Positions 1-7,494 of a DNA stretch of 62,903 nt are shown here, piece after piece; the first letter of the stretch is position 1; every line of letters begins with the position of its first letter. The notes beneath the pieces were generated by a model. It was not told where the DNA came from. It worked only from the letters and a program-made list of their open reading frames with translations, and did not search any database. Position numbers and translations under genes: made by a program. This DNA comes from Pirellulales bacterium (lineage in GTDB: Bacteria; Planctomycetota; Planctomycetia; Pirellulales; JAICIG01). The stretch lies in the NCBI GenBank assembly GCA_035533075.1, contig DATLUO010000149.1, forward strand, positions 1 to 62,903, given 5' to 3'.

Positions 1-112
1 TCATCCCTCATCCCTCATCCCTCATCCCTCATCCCTCATCCCTCATCCCTCATCCCTCATCCCTCATCCCTCATCCCTCATCCCTCATCCCTCATCCCTC
101 ATCCCTCATCCC
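1..112. repeat. Heptanucleotide tandem repeat (TCATCCC)16
   Basis: Sixteen uninterrupted perfect copies of the heptamer TCATCCC run from the window edge to three bases before the ATG of the SpoIIM-like gene. The array may continue beyond the window. It occupies the place where the promoter and ribosome-binding site would be, and no Shine-Dalgarno sequence is visible. Copy-number change would alter the upstream spacing but not the reading frame. Confidence 0.97.
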
Positions 113-115
113 TCC

Positions 116-1090
116 ATGAAAGTAGCCGACTTCCTGCAATCGCGCCGCGACAACTGGCGGGAACTGGAAAAGCACTGCAACCTGCTGGAACATCGGCGCG
201 TGAAAAACCTGGGACCCGCGACCATCGAACGGTTCGGCTCGCTCTACCGCGCGGTCTGCGCCGACCTGGCCCTGGCCGACTCCTATCAACTCCCCCCCAA
301 CACCGTCCACTACCTGCACCAATTGGTCGGCCGGGCGCATAATCAGCTTTATCCGAGCCGCGCCTTCGAGTTCGACTCTTGGACGCACGAGTTGTTGGCG
401 GCAGTCCCGCAACGACTGTTCCGCGACCGGTCGGTGCGGCTGGCCTTCGTGCTGTTCTGGGGCACTTTTCTGGCGGCGGCGACGAGCGCCTACCAGTCGC
501 CCGACTTCGCCGAACAGGTGATCGGCAAACAAATGGTGCGGCACATGGAAGCCATGTACGACAAGCCGGCCGAAGGTCGCGAAGGCGACACCAGCTCTTT
601 CATGGCGGGGTTTTACGTCCGCCACAACGCCGGCATCGGCCTGCAATGTTTTGCGGCCGGGCTGCTGCTGGGCGTGGGAGGGCTGTTCATCACCGTGGCC
701 AACGCGGCGGTCCTCGGCGCCGTGTTCGGGCACATGGCCGCGCTGCCGCAACGGACCAATTTCTTTCACTTCGTCACCGCCCACGGGCCGTTCGAGCTGA
801 CGGCCATCGTGCTGGCGGCGGCGGCCGGCATGCGGCTGGGCTTCGCCATGATCGATACGAAGGGCATGACCCGCGGGGCCTCGCTGCGGTTGGCCGCCAA
901 AGAAGCCGTGACGAGCGTCTCTTTGAGCGTCCTCTTGTTCTGCCTGGCCGCGTTTATCGAGGCGTATATTTCGCCGTCCTCGCTGCCATACTCCGCCAAG
1001 GCATCGGTGGCCGTCACGTCGGCGGGACTGCTCTTGATCTACCTGGTGGTCTTGGGATATCCGCGAGGCGGCCGCGATGCAACTCGATAA
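116..1090 (+). CDS. SpoIIM family (stage II sporulation protein M-like) integral membrane protein
   Basis: A 324-residue protein. The first 100 residues are soluble and helical (MKVADFLQSRRDNWRELE). Several hydrophobic segments follow: roughly 105-125, a long one at 175-215, then 225-250, 265-285 and 295-320. Between them lies the SpoIIM signature region with the FFHFVTAHGPFELTAI stretch, where the family keeps an HG-x-x-E motif. Outside spore formers this family is commonly found with RDD, DUF58 and MoxR genes, which could lie upstream of the window. The next gene overlaps it by 14 bp, so the two are probably co-translated. The cellular role in planctomycetes is not known. Confidence 0.85.
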   Translation: MKVADFLQSRRDNWRELEKHCNLLEHRRVKNLGPATIERFGSLYRAVCADLALADSYQLPPNTVHYLHQLVGRAHNQLYPSRAFEFDSWTHELLAAVPQRLFRDRSVRLAFVLFWGTFLAAATSAYQSPDFAEQVIGKQMVRHMEAMYDKPAEGREGDTSSFMAGFYVRHNAGIGLQCFAAGLLLGVGGLFITVANAAVLGAVFGHMAALPQRTNFFHFVTAHGPFELTAIVLAAAAGMRLGFAMIDTKGMTRGASLRLAAKEAVTSVSLSVLLFCLAAFIEAYISPSSLPYSAKASVAVTSAGLLLIYLVVLGYPRGGRDATR

Positions 1091-1886
1091 GACGCGCATC
1101 GCCATTCGCGAGCGGAGCTTTCTCGACATTCTCGACCTGGCCTTGTCGGTATTGCGCCAACACGCCGGGCCGCTGGCACTGGCTCTCTTGGCCGGCGCCG
1201 TGCCCGCCGCGCTCCTGAACCATTGGTTGCTGCAAGGCTTGCTGACCGAAAGCGGGTCCGAGGTCGTCTGGTATCTGTTCTTGATGGCGCTGCTCGTTTA
1301 CTTGGAGATGCCGTTGGCGACGGCGCCCGTCACGCTTTACCTGGGTCAGGCCCTGTTCGTCGAGCGGCCCAGCGCCGCCCGCTTAATCAGGGACTTCGTC
1401 ACCTCCTTGCCGCAGATGGTGCTCTATCAACTCGCGCCGCGTGTCCTGTTCATACCGCTCTTCATCACGCTACCGGTGCCATTTCTGGGGTGGCCCTATT
1501 TGGGCGAGATTATTTTGCTGGAACGCAATCCTTGGCGAAAGCGTTTGCCGGCCGGCACCAGCACCCTGAGCCGCAGCGGCAACATGCACGGCCGCAACCG
1601 CGGCGAGTTGCTCACTCGATGGATGGGGTCGGTCATGCTGGGCACCCTTCTGCTGTTCGTGTTTTGGCGGTCGTTGTGGTTTCTGGCGGAAGTGCTGACG
1701 GGCCAACTCGACGACGTGACTCCGCAGTGTACCGTTTGGCTGCCGGCGGCGCTGTGGCTGGTGCTCGGCTATTTTGCGATCGTCCGGTTTTTAAGCTATC
1801 TCGACTTGCGCATTCGCACCGAGGGTTGGGAGATCGAGTTGTTGCTGCGGGCCGAGGCGGTCCGGCTGGGCCGGCAGATCAGCTAG
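1077..1886 (+). CDS. Multi-pass membrane protein, partner of the SpoIIM-like protein
   Basis: A 269-residue membrane protein of no family I can name. Hydrophobic segments lie near residues 20-45, 60-85, 120-150, 185-205 and 225-245. A polar stretch after the third carries a positive cluster (RNPWRKRLPAGTSTLSRSG). The start overlaps the SpoIIM-like gene in another frame, which suggests translational coupling and a shared complex. The TAG stop codon coincides with the first bases of the palindromic element at 1884-2060. Expression and membrane location are reasonable inferences; function is unknown. Confidence 0.75.
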   Translation: MQLDKTRIAIRERSFLDILDLALSVLRQHAGPLALALLAGAVPAALLNHWLLQGLLTESGSEVVWYLFLMALLVYLEMPLATAPVTLYLGQALFVERPSAARLIRDFVTSLPQMVLYQLAPRVLFIPLFITLPVPFLGWPYLGEIILLERNPWRKRLPAGTSTLSRSGNMHGRNRGELLTRWMGSVMLGTLLLFVFWRSLWFLAEVLTGQLDDVTPQCTVWLPAALWLVLGYFAIVRFLSYLDLRIRTEGWEIELLLRAEAVRLGRQIS

Positions 1887-2060
1887 CACGCTGTCAGCCC
1901 TCCCTTGATCGACGGCGCCAACCTTCGTAGGGTGGGACCAGCGAGCTTGCGAGCGCCGGCCCACCATGAAAACGACGCCGGTATCGGTGGGCCGGCGCTC
2001 GCAATCTCGCTGGTCCCACCCTACCGCTGCATCCATCAATCGACGAATGACAGAGCACTA
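1884..2060. repeat. Palindromic REP/MITE-like element, copy A (full length)
   Basis: The inner arms (1927-1965 and 1986-2024, 39 nt each) are inverted repeats with one mismatch; the left arm begins GTAGGGTGGGACCAGCGAGC. Outer flanks are also inverted: TAGCACGCTGTCAG near 1884 against TGACAGAGCACTA ending at 2060. The same outer flanks surround copy D, so they belong to the element. No open reading frame of its own is present. The TAG at its left edge is the stop codon of the gene before it. Confidence 0.9.
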
Positions 2061-2101
2061 GCTGTCTCTTGCCGCCCGCTCCACGCCCCCCAAGTCTCGA
2101 T

Positions 2102-3724
2102 ATGCCCCGAGTTATTGTGCTTGACATCCTGGCCCGCGAGGGTCTCGAACTCTTCGCGGCCGCGCCCGGCATCGAATACGAAGTCCGCACCGGCCTGTCG
2201 GGCGACGCTCTGCACTCCGCCCTGGCCGAGTTCGACGGCGCGATCCTGCGCAGCGGTGTGAAGATCACGGCCGACAGCCTGGCGGGCAACCGGCGGTTGA
2301 AGGCCATCGTTCGGGCAGGCGTGGGGACCGACAATATCGACAAGGCCGCCGCCACCCGCTTGGGCATCGTGGTGATGAACACGCCCACCGGCAACACGCT
2401 GAGCACGGCCGAACACACCATCGCCATGATGATGGCCCTTTCGCGGAACATCGCCTCCGCTTATCAAAGCCTGCTGGAGGGCCGCTGGGAGCGGAACCGT
2501 TACATGGGCAGCCAGCTTGCCGACAAGACCATCGGCATCGTCGGCCTGGGCCGCATCGGCCAGGCCGTGGCCGTCCGCTGCCGTGCCCTGGAGATGCGGG
2601 TGCTCGGCTACGACCCGTTCGTCACGCAGGAGCGGGCCCGAGAGTTGGGCGTGGAGATGTTCGCCACCGTGCCCGAAATGCTGCCGCACGTCGATTACCT
2701 CACCGTCCACACTCCTCTGACGCCCGAAACCCGCAATTTAATCAGCGCGAAAGAAATCGAACTGATGCGGCCCGGCGTGCGGCTGATCAACTGCGCCCGT
2801 GGCGGCATCTATGACGAAGCGGCCCTGGTCGAGGGGTTGAAGGGCGGCAAGCTGGGCGGCGTGGCGCTCGACGTGTTCACGCAAGAACCGTGTACCAGCA
2901 GCCCGCTGTTCGGCATGCCCAACGTGCTCTGCACGCCCCACCTGGGCGCCAGCACCGAAGAAGCGCAAACGCAGGTGGCCGAGGAGGGAGCGCACTTGCT
3001 GGTCGATTTTCTCACCAGCGGCGCCATCCGGCATGCCGTCAACGTGGTGTCGATCGATCCGAAAAAGTTGGCCGCCATGCGGGACGATCTCGACGTGGCG
3101 TATCGACTCGGGCTGCTGCTGGCGCAACTGGACCGGACGCCGGCCAAGGCCTGCCGGCTGACGTACCGCGGCGAGGTGGCCGGCAAAGACACCAAGCTGC
3201 TCACCGCCACCGTGGCGGCCGGCCTGCTGCAGCGGTCGCTGGAAGACGAGGTCAACTTCGTCAATGCCGAAGTGCTGCTGCGCGAGCGGGGCATCGAGTT
3301 GTCGGAGCAATCGACCAGCGAGCGCGGAGCGTTCAGCTCGGTCGTCACGGCCGAATTGGTCACGCAGTCGAGCACCTATAAAGTCGCCGGCACCTTCTTC
3401 GGGCACCAAATGGCCCGGCTGGTGCAGATCGGCGATTATCGGCTCGATGCCTATCTCGACGGCATCCTGCTGGTGTTCACGCACCGCGATGTGCCCGGCA
3501 TTATCGGCACAGTCGGCACGATTTTCGGCCTGCACCGGGTGAACATCGCCCAGATGGCGGTCGGCCGGGCGGAGCCGGGCGGCGACGCCATCGGCGTGTT
3601 GAACCTCGACAGCCGGCCGCCGGCCGAAGCCCTGCGCGAGGTTTCGGCCCATCCCGATATTCTGAGCGTGAGCGTGATCGAGCTGCCCGCGGCCGGCGAA
3701 CTGCCGCCGTGGCTGCAAGGCTGA
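2102..3724 (+). CDS. serA: D-3-phosphoglycerate dehydrogenase
   Basis: First step of serine synthesis: NAD-dependent oxidation of 3-phosphoglycerate in the cytoplasm. The 540-residue length fits the long SerA form. Visible parts in order: substrate-binding N-terminus with RAGVGTDNID (71-80), Rossmann motif GLGRIG (148-153), catalytic CARGGIYDEAAL, and the histidine in CTPHLGAST. An intervening ASB domain follows, then a C-terminal ACT domain (DGILLVFTHRDVPGIIGTVG) of the kind that mediates serine feedback. The start MPRVIVLDIL matches family N-termini; an in-frame ATG 33 bp upstream would add proline-rich residues and is less likely. Confidence 0.96.
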   Translation: MPRVIVLDILAREGLELFAAAPGIEYEVRTGLSGDALHSALAEFDGAILRSGVKITADSLAGNRRLKAIVRAGVGTDNIDKAAATRLGIVVMNTPTGNTLSTAEHTIAMMMALSRNIASAYQSLLEGRWERNRYMGSQLADKTIGIVGLGRIGQAVAVRCRALEMRVLGYDPFVTQERARELGVEMFATVPEMLPHVDYLTVHTPLTPETRNLISAKEIELMRPGVRLINCARGGIYDEAALVEGLKGGKLGGVALDVFTQEPCTSSPLFGMPNVLCTPHLGASTEEAQTQVAEEGAHLLVDFLTSGAIRHAVNVVSIDPKKLAAMRDDLDVAYRLGLLLAQLDRTPAKACRLTYRGEVAGKDTKLLTATVAAGLLQRSLEDEVNFVNAEVLLRERGIELSEQSTSERGAFSSVVTAELVTQSSTYKVAGTFFGHQMARLVQIGDYRLDAYLDGILLVFTHRDVPGIIGTVGTIFGLHRVNIAQMAVGRAEPGGDAIGVLNLDSRPPAEALREVSAHPDILSVSVIELPAAGELPPWLQG

Positions 3725-3930
3725 TCCGTCACGACCGTCACGCGCCGCAAGCGTTCTGTAGAATCTCGGCTTCGCCCAGTCGTTTTCCTTTAACGGCGAA
3801 GGGTTCTCGGCCGACAGAGATTGTCGGGGGCAGCGGCGCGCTGCACCTTTGGTTGGCGGCGGCCGGGCACGTGGCTCGCACGGTGTCGCCACTGCTTCTT
3901 CGTTCGTTCCGTCTTCTTTGCATAACCATC

Positions 3931-4149
3931 ATGGCCGACATGCAGCTTGCCGAGCGCGTCAACTCGATTTTGGAAAACAACCCTCACGTTCCGCACCGCA
4001 ACCTGCGGTTTGAGACCAAAGACGGGCACATTATTCTCAAAGGGGTCGTGCGTTCGTATTATCAAAAACTGATGGCGCAGGAAGCACTGCTCAGACTGGA
4101 AGGCGTCGAGCAGGTCGAAAACCAGCTCGAAGTTCAGTTGCCCGCCTGA
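3931..4149 (+). CDS. Small BON-domain protein
   Basis: A 72-residue protein that is almost entirely one BON domain. A helix (MQLAERVNSILENNPHVP) is followed by the strand pattern DGHIILKGVVRSYYQKLMAQEALLRLEGVEQVENQLEV, including the conserved glycine before the second helix. BON domains bind membranes or lipids, often in osmotic-shock proteins such as OsmY. No signal peptide is seen, so this one is probably cytoplasmic. The ATG at 3931 starts exactly at the domain edge; the longer in-frame extension upstream has no domain-like content. Confidence 0.8.
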   Translation: MADMQLAERVNSILENNPHVPHRNLRFETKDGHIILKGVVRSYYQKLMAQEALLRLEGVEQVENQLEVQLPA

Positions 4150-4169
4150 GCCTGGACGAGCGAGCAGGT

Positions 4170-4341
4170 GTAAGGTGGGACAAACGAGCTTGCGAGCGCT
4201 GGCCCACCGTGATCGAGGCATTAGGCGATAGGCGTTAGGCTTTAGGCACGATCTTCTAAGGGCGCCCTAACGCCCAACGCCTATCGCCTTCGTTGGTGGG
4301 TCGGCGATCACTCCCGGCGCACCGGGACTGGCCCCACCTTA
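4170..4341. repeat. Palindromic REP/MITE-like element, copy B (diverged), with nested inverted repeat
   Basis: The left arm at 4170-4208 starts GTAAGGTGGGACAAACGAGC. A decayed right arm lies at 4295-4341 and ends CTGGCCCCACCTTAT. The loop holds a second inverted repeat: a TTAGGC-rich arm at 4221-4247 (GGCGATAGGCGTTAGGC) against a CCCAACG-rich arm at 4261-4288 (CCCAACGCCTATCGCC). The latter motif recurs near 21985-22080. Confidence 0.8.
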
Positions 4342-4399
4342 TGGCGCGGTTGCCTACGTTTGCCTGGACGAGCAGCCGACGCGAAACTACATTCGCGTT

Positions 4400-4834
4400 A
4401 TGGATTTGTCTGCCGGGACCCTCAATCGCTCACCGATCGACCAGGCTTGCGCCGTCCCCTTGCGCCTGTGCGAGCACGGGACGGAGGTCTGCTTGATTAC
4501 CTCGATGGGGCGCGGACGCTGGATCTTTCCCAAGGGGGTCGTCGATCCGGGCGAGACGCACGTCACCACGGCGCTCAAAGAGGCGCGGGAAGAGGCCGGC
4601 ATCGAGGGCGAGATTTTGCAACCGGCCCTGGGCGAATACGGCGATTTCAAATGGAACGTTCCCTTGCGTGTCACCGTGTTTGCCATGTCGGTGGCGACGG
4701 CGCACGACACGTGGTTGGAGCAGGGCCTTCGCCGCCGCCGCTGGGCGCTTGTGGAAGAGGCCCATGAGCTGCTTACCGAGCCGAGTTTGCGCGAGATGCT
4801 GGCGTTGGCCCTGATGCGTCTGGGCGAAAAGTAG
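4400..4834 (+). CDS. Nudix hydrolase
   Basis: A 144-residue protein with a clear Nudix box: G-VVDPG-E-THVTTAL-KEAREEAGI, which follows GX5EX7REUXEEXGU except that the first arginine is lysine. The glutamates that bind the metal are present. The size and the WIFPKGVVDPGET context resemble the diadenosine-polyphosphate and diphosphoinositol-polyphosphate hydrolase group, but the substrate cannot be read from sequence. It stands alone between repeat copy B and a decayed DUF4058 gene. Confidence 0.9.
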   Translation: MDLSAGTLNRSPIDQACAVPLRLCEHGTEVCLITSMGRGRWIFPKGVVDPGETHVTTALKEAREEAGIEGEILQPALGEYGDFKWNVPLRVTVFAMSVATAHDTWLEQGLRRRRWALVEEAHELLTEPSLREMLALALMRLGEK

Positions 4835-4885
4835 GGCAGCCTATTGCTATAATGGAAGCGGGCCGTTCCAGGGAGGATGTCGAGC

Positions 4886-5201
4886 ATGCCGATTCACGAT
4901 TGGAAGCGCGTCGATGCGAACCTGTTTCACCATTTTCACCAGGCGTGGACGCTGGGACGAGTTTCAGGACGAACCCTTTGCCTTGCCGCCCGAAAAGCGG
5001 TTGACGCTCGTCGCCTACGTGGCTAGCTTCCCCAAGGTGGCCTACGTCGAACCGGTGGGCATCGGCGATCCGTTGCCCTACATGCCGGCCTATCTCGACT
5101 TGGACAGCTATGTGCGCGTGCCGCTCGAATCGACCTACCGGGCGGCGTGGGAGAGTTGTCCGGAAGATATGCGCGAGTTCGTCGAGCGGGGTGGGGGATA
5201 A
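4886..5201 (+). pseudogene. DUF4058 gene remnant with internal deletion and frameshift
   Basis: The ATG at 4886 opens with MPIHDWKRVDANLFHHFHQAW, the characteristic N-terminus of DUF4058 proteins. That frame soon runs to a stop. From about 4940 a different frame encodes the usual DUF4058 C-terminus: LPPEKRLTLVAYVA, AYVEPVGIGDPLPYMP and VPLESTYRAAWESCPEDMREF, ending at 5201. DUF4058 proteins are usually about 200 residues or more, so the middle is missing. A fresh ATG at 4914 could still express a 95-residue C-terminal piece. Confidence 0.8.
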
Positions 5202-5203
5202 AC

Positions 5204-6214
5204 CTAGCGAGCGCCGGCGTTCAGCGCCCGCATCGCTTTTGCCCGCACGCTTTCCAACGTCACCGGCGCGCCGCCCTGCCGCTTGCTCTCGTCGGCGGCT
5301 TCCATGAAGGCGAAAATCTCCAGCGTTTCCTCCGCCGACACCGGCGGCTTGCCGGTCTTGAAGAACCGGGCGATCTCCACCACCAACGGTTCATAGCCGC
5401 CGTACCCGCCGCTGGGCGCGATGCCCTTGCTGCCGAAGACCAGCGCGCCGTAGTCGGACTTACCCGACCGCAGACCGCGGAAGGTGCCGATGCGGCCGTC
5501 GCTCCAAACGCCCGTCACCAGCTCGGTGTCCTTCGTTTGAGTGCGTGCCACCGAGACGCAGCCGGTGCCCATGATGGTGAACAGCCCCTCGACGCCGTGA
5601 ATGCCGTACCAGAACAAGTCGGGGTGGTGCGGTTCCAGCGAACAGGGGCCGTAGGCATCGCATCCCAGCACGTCGCCCACCTTGTCGCTGGTGCGCATGG
5701 CCTGAATCCCTGGGCTGAAACGCAACGAAGAGCTGGAAAAGCAGGGTGTGCCGCTGGCCTGGCTGAGCCGGTAGATCTCGATCGCATCGGCCAGCGATGC
5801 GGCCACCGGCTTGTCGATGAACAGCGGCTTCTTGGCGGCGAATACGGGCTTCGCCTGCTCCAGGTGCGGACGGCCGTCGACGCTCTCCAACAGCACGGCA
5901 TCAACCTTGCTCAGCAGCGATTCGATGGAGTCGACGATCTCCACGCCATGTTTCTCTCGCAGCTCCTTGGTGAAACCTTGCACGCGGTCGTGGCTGGCGG
6001 GCAGGTCGGGGCTGCCACCCGGAAACGCCGCGACCACCTTCACCCCGGCAAGATCGCCTTCGTTGTTGGGCCGGTTCAGCAGGTTGGTGAAAGCGACGAC
6101 GTGCGACGTGTCGAGTCCAATGATGCCGACTCGGACCATTTTTGTTTCCTCGGCGCGGGCGTGCGATGACAGAACGATCAGAATCGTGGCGGCAAGCGGC
6201 AAAATGCGTCGCAT
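5204..6214 (-). CDS. Gfo/Idh/MocA family oxidoreductase, exported
   Basis: A 336-residue protein with a signal peptide (MRRILPLAATILIVLSSHARA). The Rossmann start is KMVRVGIIGLDTSHVVAF, where the usual GxGxxG is GLDTSH. The motif KPLFIDKPVAASLADA corresponds to the family EKP motif, with aspartate replacing glutamate. The C-terminal half is the alpha/beta domain of the family. These enzymes use NAD(P) on sugars or inositols, and planctomycetes carry many exported paralogues. It converges on the DUF4058 remnant with a 2-bp gap. Confidence 0.88.
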   Translation of the reverse strand: MRRILPLAATILIVLSSHARAEETKMVRVGIIGLDTSHVVAFTNLLNRPNNEGDLAGVKVVAAFPGGSPDLPASHDRVQGFTKELREKHGVEIVDSIESLLSKVDAVLLESVDGRPHLEQAKPVFAAKKPLFIDKPVAASLADAIEIYRLSQASGTPCFSSSSLRFSPGIQAMRTSDKVGDVLGCDAYGPCSLEPHHPDLFWYGIHGVEGLFTIMGTGCVSVARTQTKDTELVTGVWSDGRIGTFRGLRSGKSDYGALVFGSKGIAPSGGYGGYEPLVVEIARFFKTGKPPVSAEETLEIFAFMEAADESKRQGGAPVTLESVRAKAMRALNAGAR

Positions 6215-6361
6215 GGTTTTTCTCCTAGGTGCGGCATGATGGGCGACGCGCCGAGTGTAAACCGCGACGCGGCCGGTTGCAAATCGTCAACGGCTGTTCC
6301 CACACCCGTTGTCCCGCTATGCTGAGCGTTGAAGGTGAACAGTAACCGGAGCGACCTCGAA

Positions 6362-7090
6362 ATGCGGACGAAGGCATGGCATCGGCATATGGCACGGCTC
6401 GTGGTTGTCGGCGCACTGGCCGGCGCGGCGTCGTCGGCAATACGGGCTGACGAAACCCCATCGGCAACAGCCGAAGACCAGCCGGCTCTGGTGCCCCTCG
6501 ATCCCAAGGCGCGGGTCTGGATCGACAAGGCCCAGAAGCGCGTCGTGATGGTCGGCAAAGTCTGCCTGCGGCAAGGACAGCTCGAAATGTTCGCCTGCCC
6601 TGAAGGAACCAAGGAGCACGAATCGGTCCTTTCGGTTCCGGTCGCGGCCGAAAAGGTGCATGCGGCGCTGTTGGCGGTCGATGCCGCGCCGGGCCGTCCG
6701 GTGCAATTTCAGCCCAAGTACAGGGGCGCGACGGGCAGCATCATCGACGTCAGTCTTTACTGGACCGACGATGCGGGCAAACGCCGCAGCGCCTGGGCGC
6801 AGGACTGGGTGCAAGACTCCACCACCGGCAAAGCGCTGGACCAGCCTTGGGTGTTCGCCGGCAGCGGTTTTTGGCGCGACGAGCAGACGGGCAAAGAATC
6901 ATACATGGCCAACCAGGGAGAGCTGATCTGCGTCTCGAACTTCCCTTCCGCCATGCTCGATTTGCCGATCGAAAGCTCCGACAAAGCCGGGCAGCTTCTG
7001 TTCAATGCCTTCACCGAACGCATTCCGCCCATCGACACGCCCGTGACGATCGTGCTCACGCCCAGGCCGGCGCAGGAGAAGAAAGAGTAG
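6362..7090 (+). CDS. Secreted YdjY-domain protein
   Basis: A 242-residue exported protein. The leader MRTKAWHRHMARLVVVGALAGAASSAIRA is followed by the YdjY core: LDPKARVWIDKAQKRVVMVGKVCLRQGQLEMFACPEGTKEHESVLSV, split here only for description. Then come KVHAALLAVDAAPGRPVQF and a WVFAGSGFWRD strand. The domain is common in planctomycete secreted proteins and has no known activity. A TTG 33 bp upstream could extend it, but ATG 6362 gives a better signal peptide. Its TAG stop is part of the GTAGGG start of repeat copy C. Confidence 0.78.
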   Translation: MRTKAWHRHMARLVVVGALAGAASSAIRADETPSATAEDQPALVPLDPKARVWIDKAQKRVVMVGKVCLRQGQLEMFACPEGTKEHESVLSVPVAAEKVHAALLAVDAAPGRPVQFQPKYRGATGSIIDVSLYWTDDAGKRRSAWAQDWVQDSTTGKALDQPWVFAGSGFWRDEQTGKESYMANQGELICVSNFPSAMLDLPIESSDKAGQLLFNAFTERIPPIDTPVTIVLTPRPAQEKKE

Positions 7091-7125
7091 GGTGGGGCCA
7101 GCGAGCTTGCGAGCGCCGGCCCACC
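7087..7125. repeat. Palindromic REP element, copy C (single arm)
   Basis: One 39-nt arm (GTAGGGTGGGGCCAGCGAGC and onward to GGCCCACC) with no partner arm. The TAG of its GTAGGG is the stop codon of the YdjY gene. Confidence 0.9.
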
Positions 7126-7195
7126 GAGATTGGTGCAGAGCCGTCGCTCACTTCGCCGTGCGTGTTCGCCGGAATAGCGGCGGCGGATCAGTCAT

Positions 7196-7471
7196 CTACC
7201 TGGGAGCAGAATCCCTTGACTTCTTCAGGCGACGGCGCAGTTCGTCTGACGGAACGCCGCCTTCGGCCTTGTAGCGTCTTCTCGCTTTTTCGATCAAGGA
7301 AAGGAATTCTGGATTGTTGCTCAGCGCCAAAGTCTCCAAATCAAGGTTGTCCAGGCCGACGAGCGCAGCCACAGGTTGCCCGTCGAGGGTCAACACCAGA
7401 GGCTGTTTGCCCGCGCCACGCGCATGTTCGACCAGCGAGGCGGCCGCCTCAGAGATTTCAATGGTTTTCAT
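7196..7471 (-). CDS. Phd/YefM-type antitoxin-like protein without a visible toxin
   Basis: A 91-residue protein that begins MKTIEISEAAASLVEHA and continues with PLVLTLDGQPVAALVGLDNLD, the layout of the Phd/YefM DNA-binding half: a helix, then a strand pair. The C-terminus is basic (RRRYKAEGG, ELRRRLKKSR). In a type II toxin-antitoxin pair the toxin would overlap or follow it. Downstream there is only non-coding DNA and repeat copy C, and upstream lies the DUF1501 gene. It may be a solitary regulator or the survivor of a lost pair. Confidence 0.7.
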   Translation of the reverse strand: MKTIEISEAAASLVEHARGAGKQPLVLTLDGQPVAALVGLDNLDLETLALSNNPEFLSLIEKARRRYKAEGGVPSDELRRRLKKSRDSAPR

Positions 7472-7494
7472 AGCTCGATGATCTCATCGTCGAC

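Noticed and set aside
1905-2261. Small proteins containing the VGPASLRAPAH motif at many loci
   Set aside because: These are translations of the palindromic element in its various frames and not a protein family.
5147-6169. Long plus-strand frame opposite the oxidoreductase gene
   Set aside because: It is the antisense shadow of the Gfo/Idh/MocA gene; the minus strand has the signal peptide and motifs.
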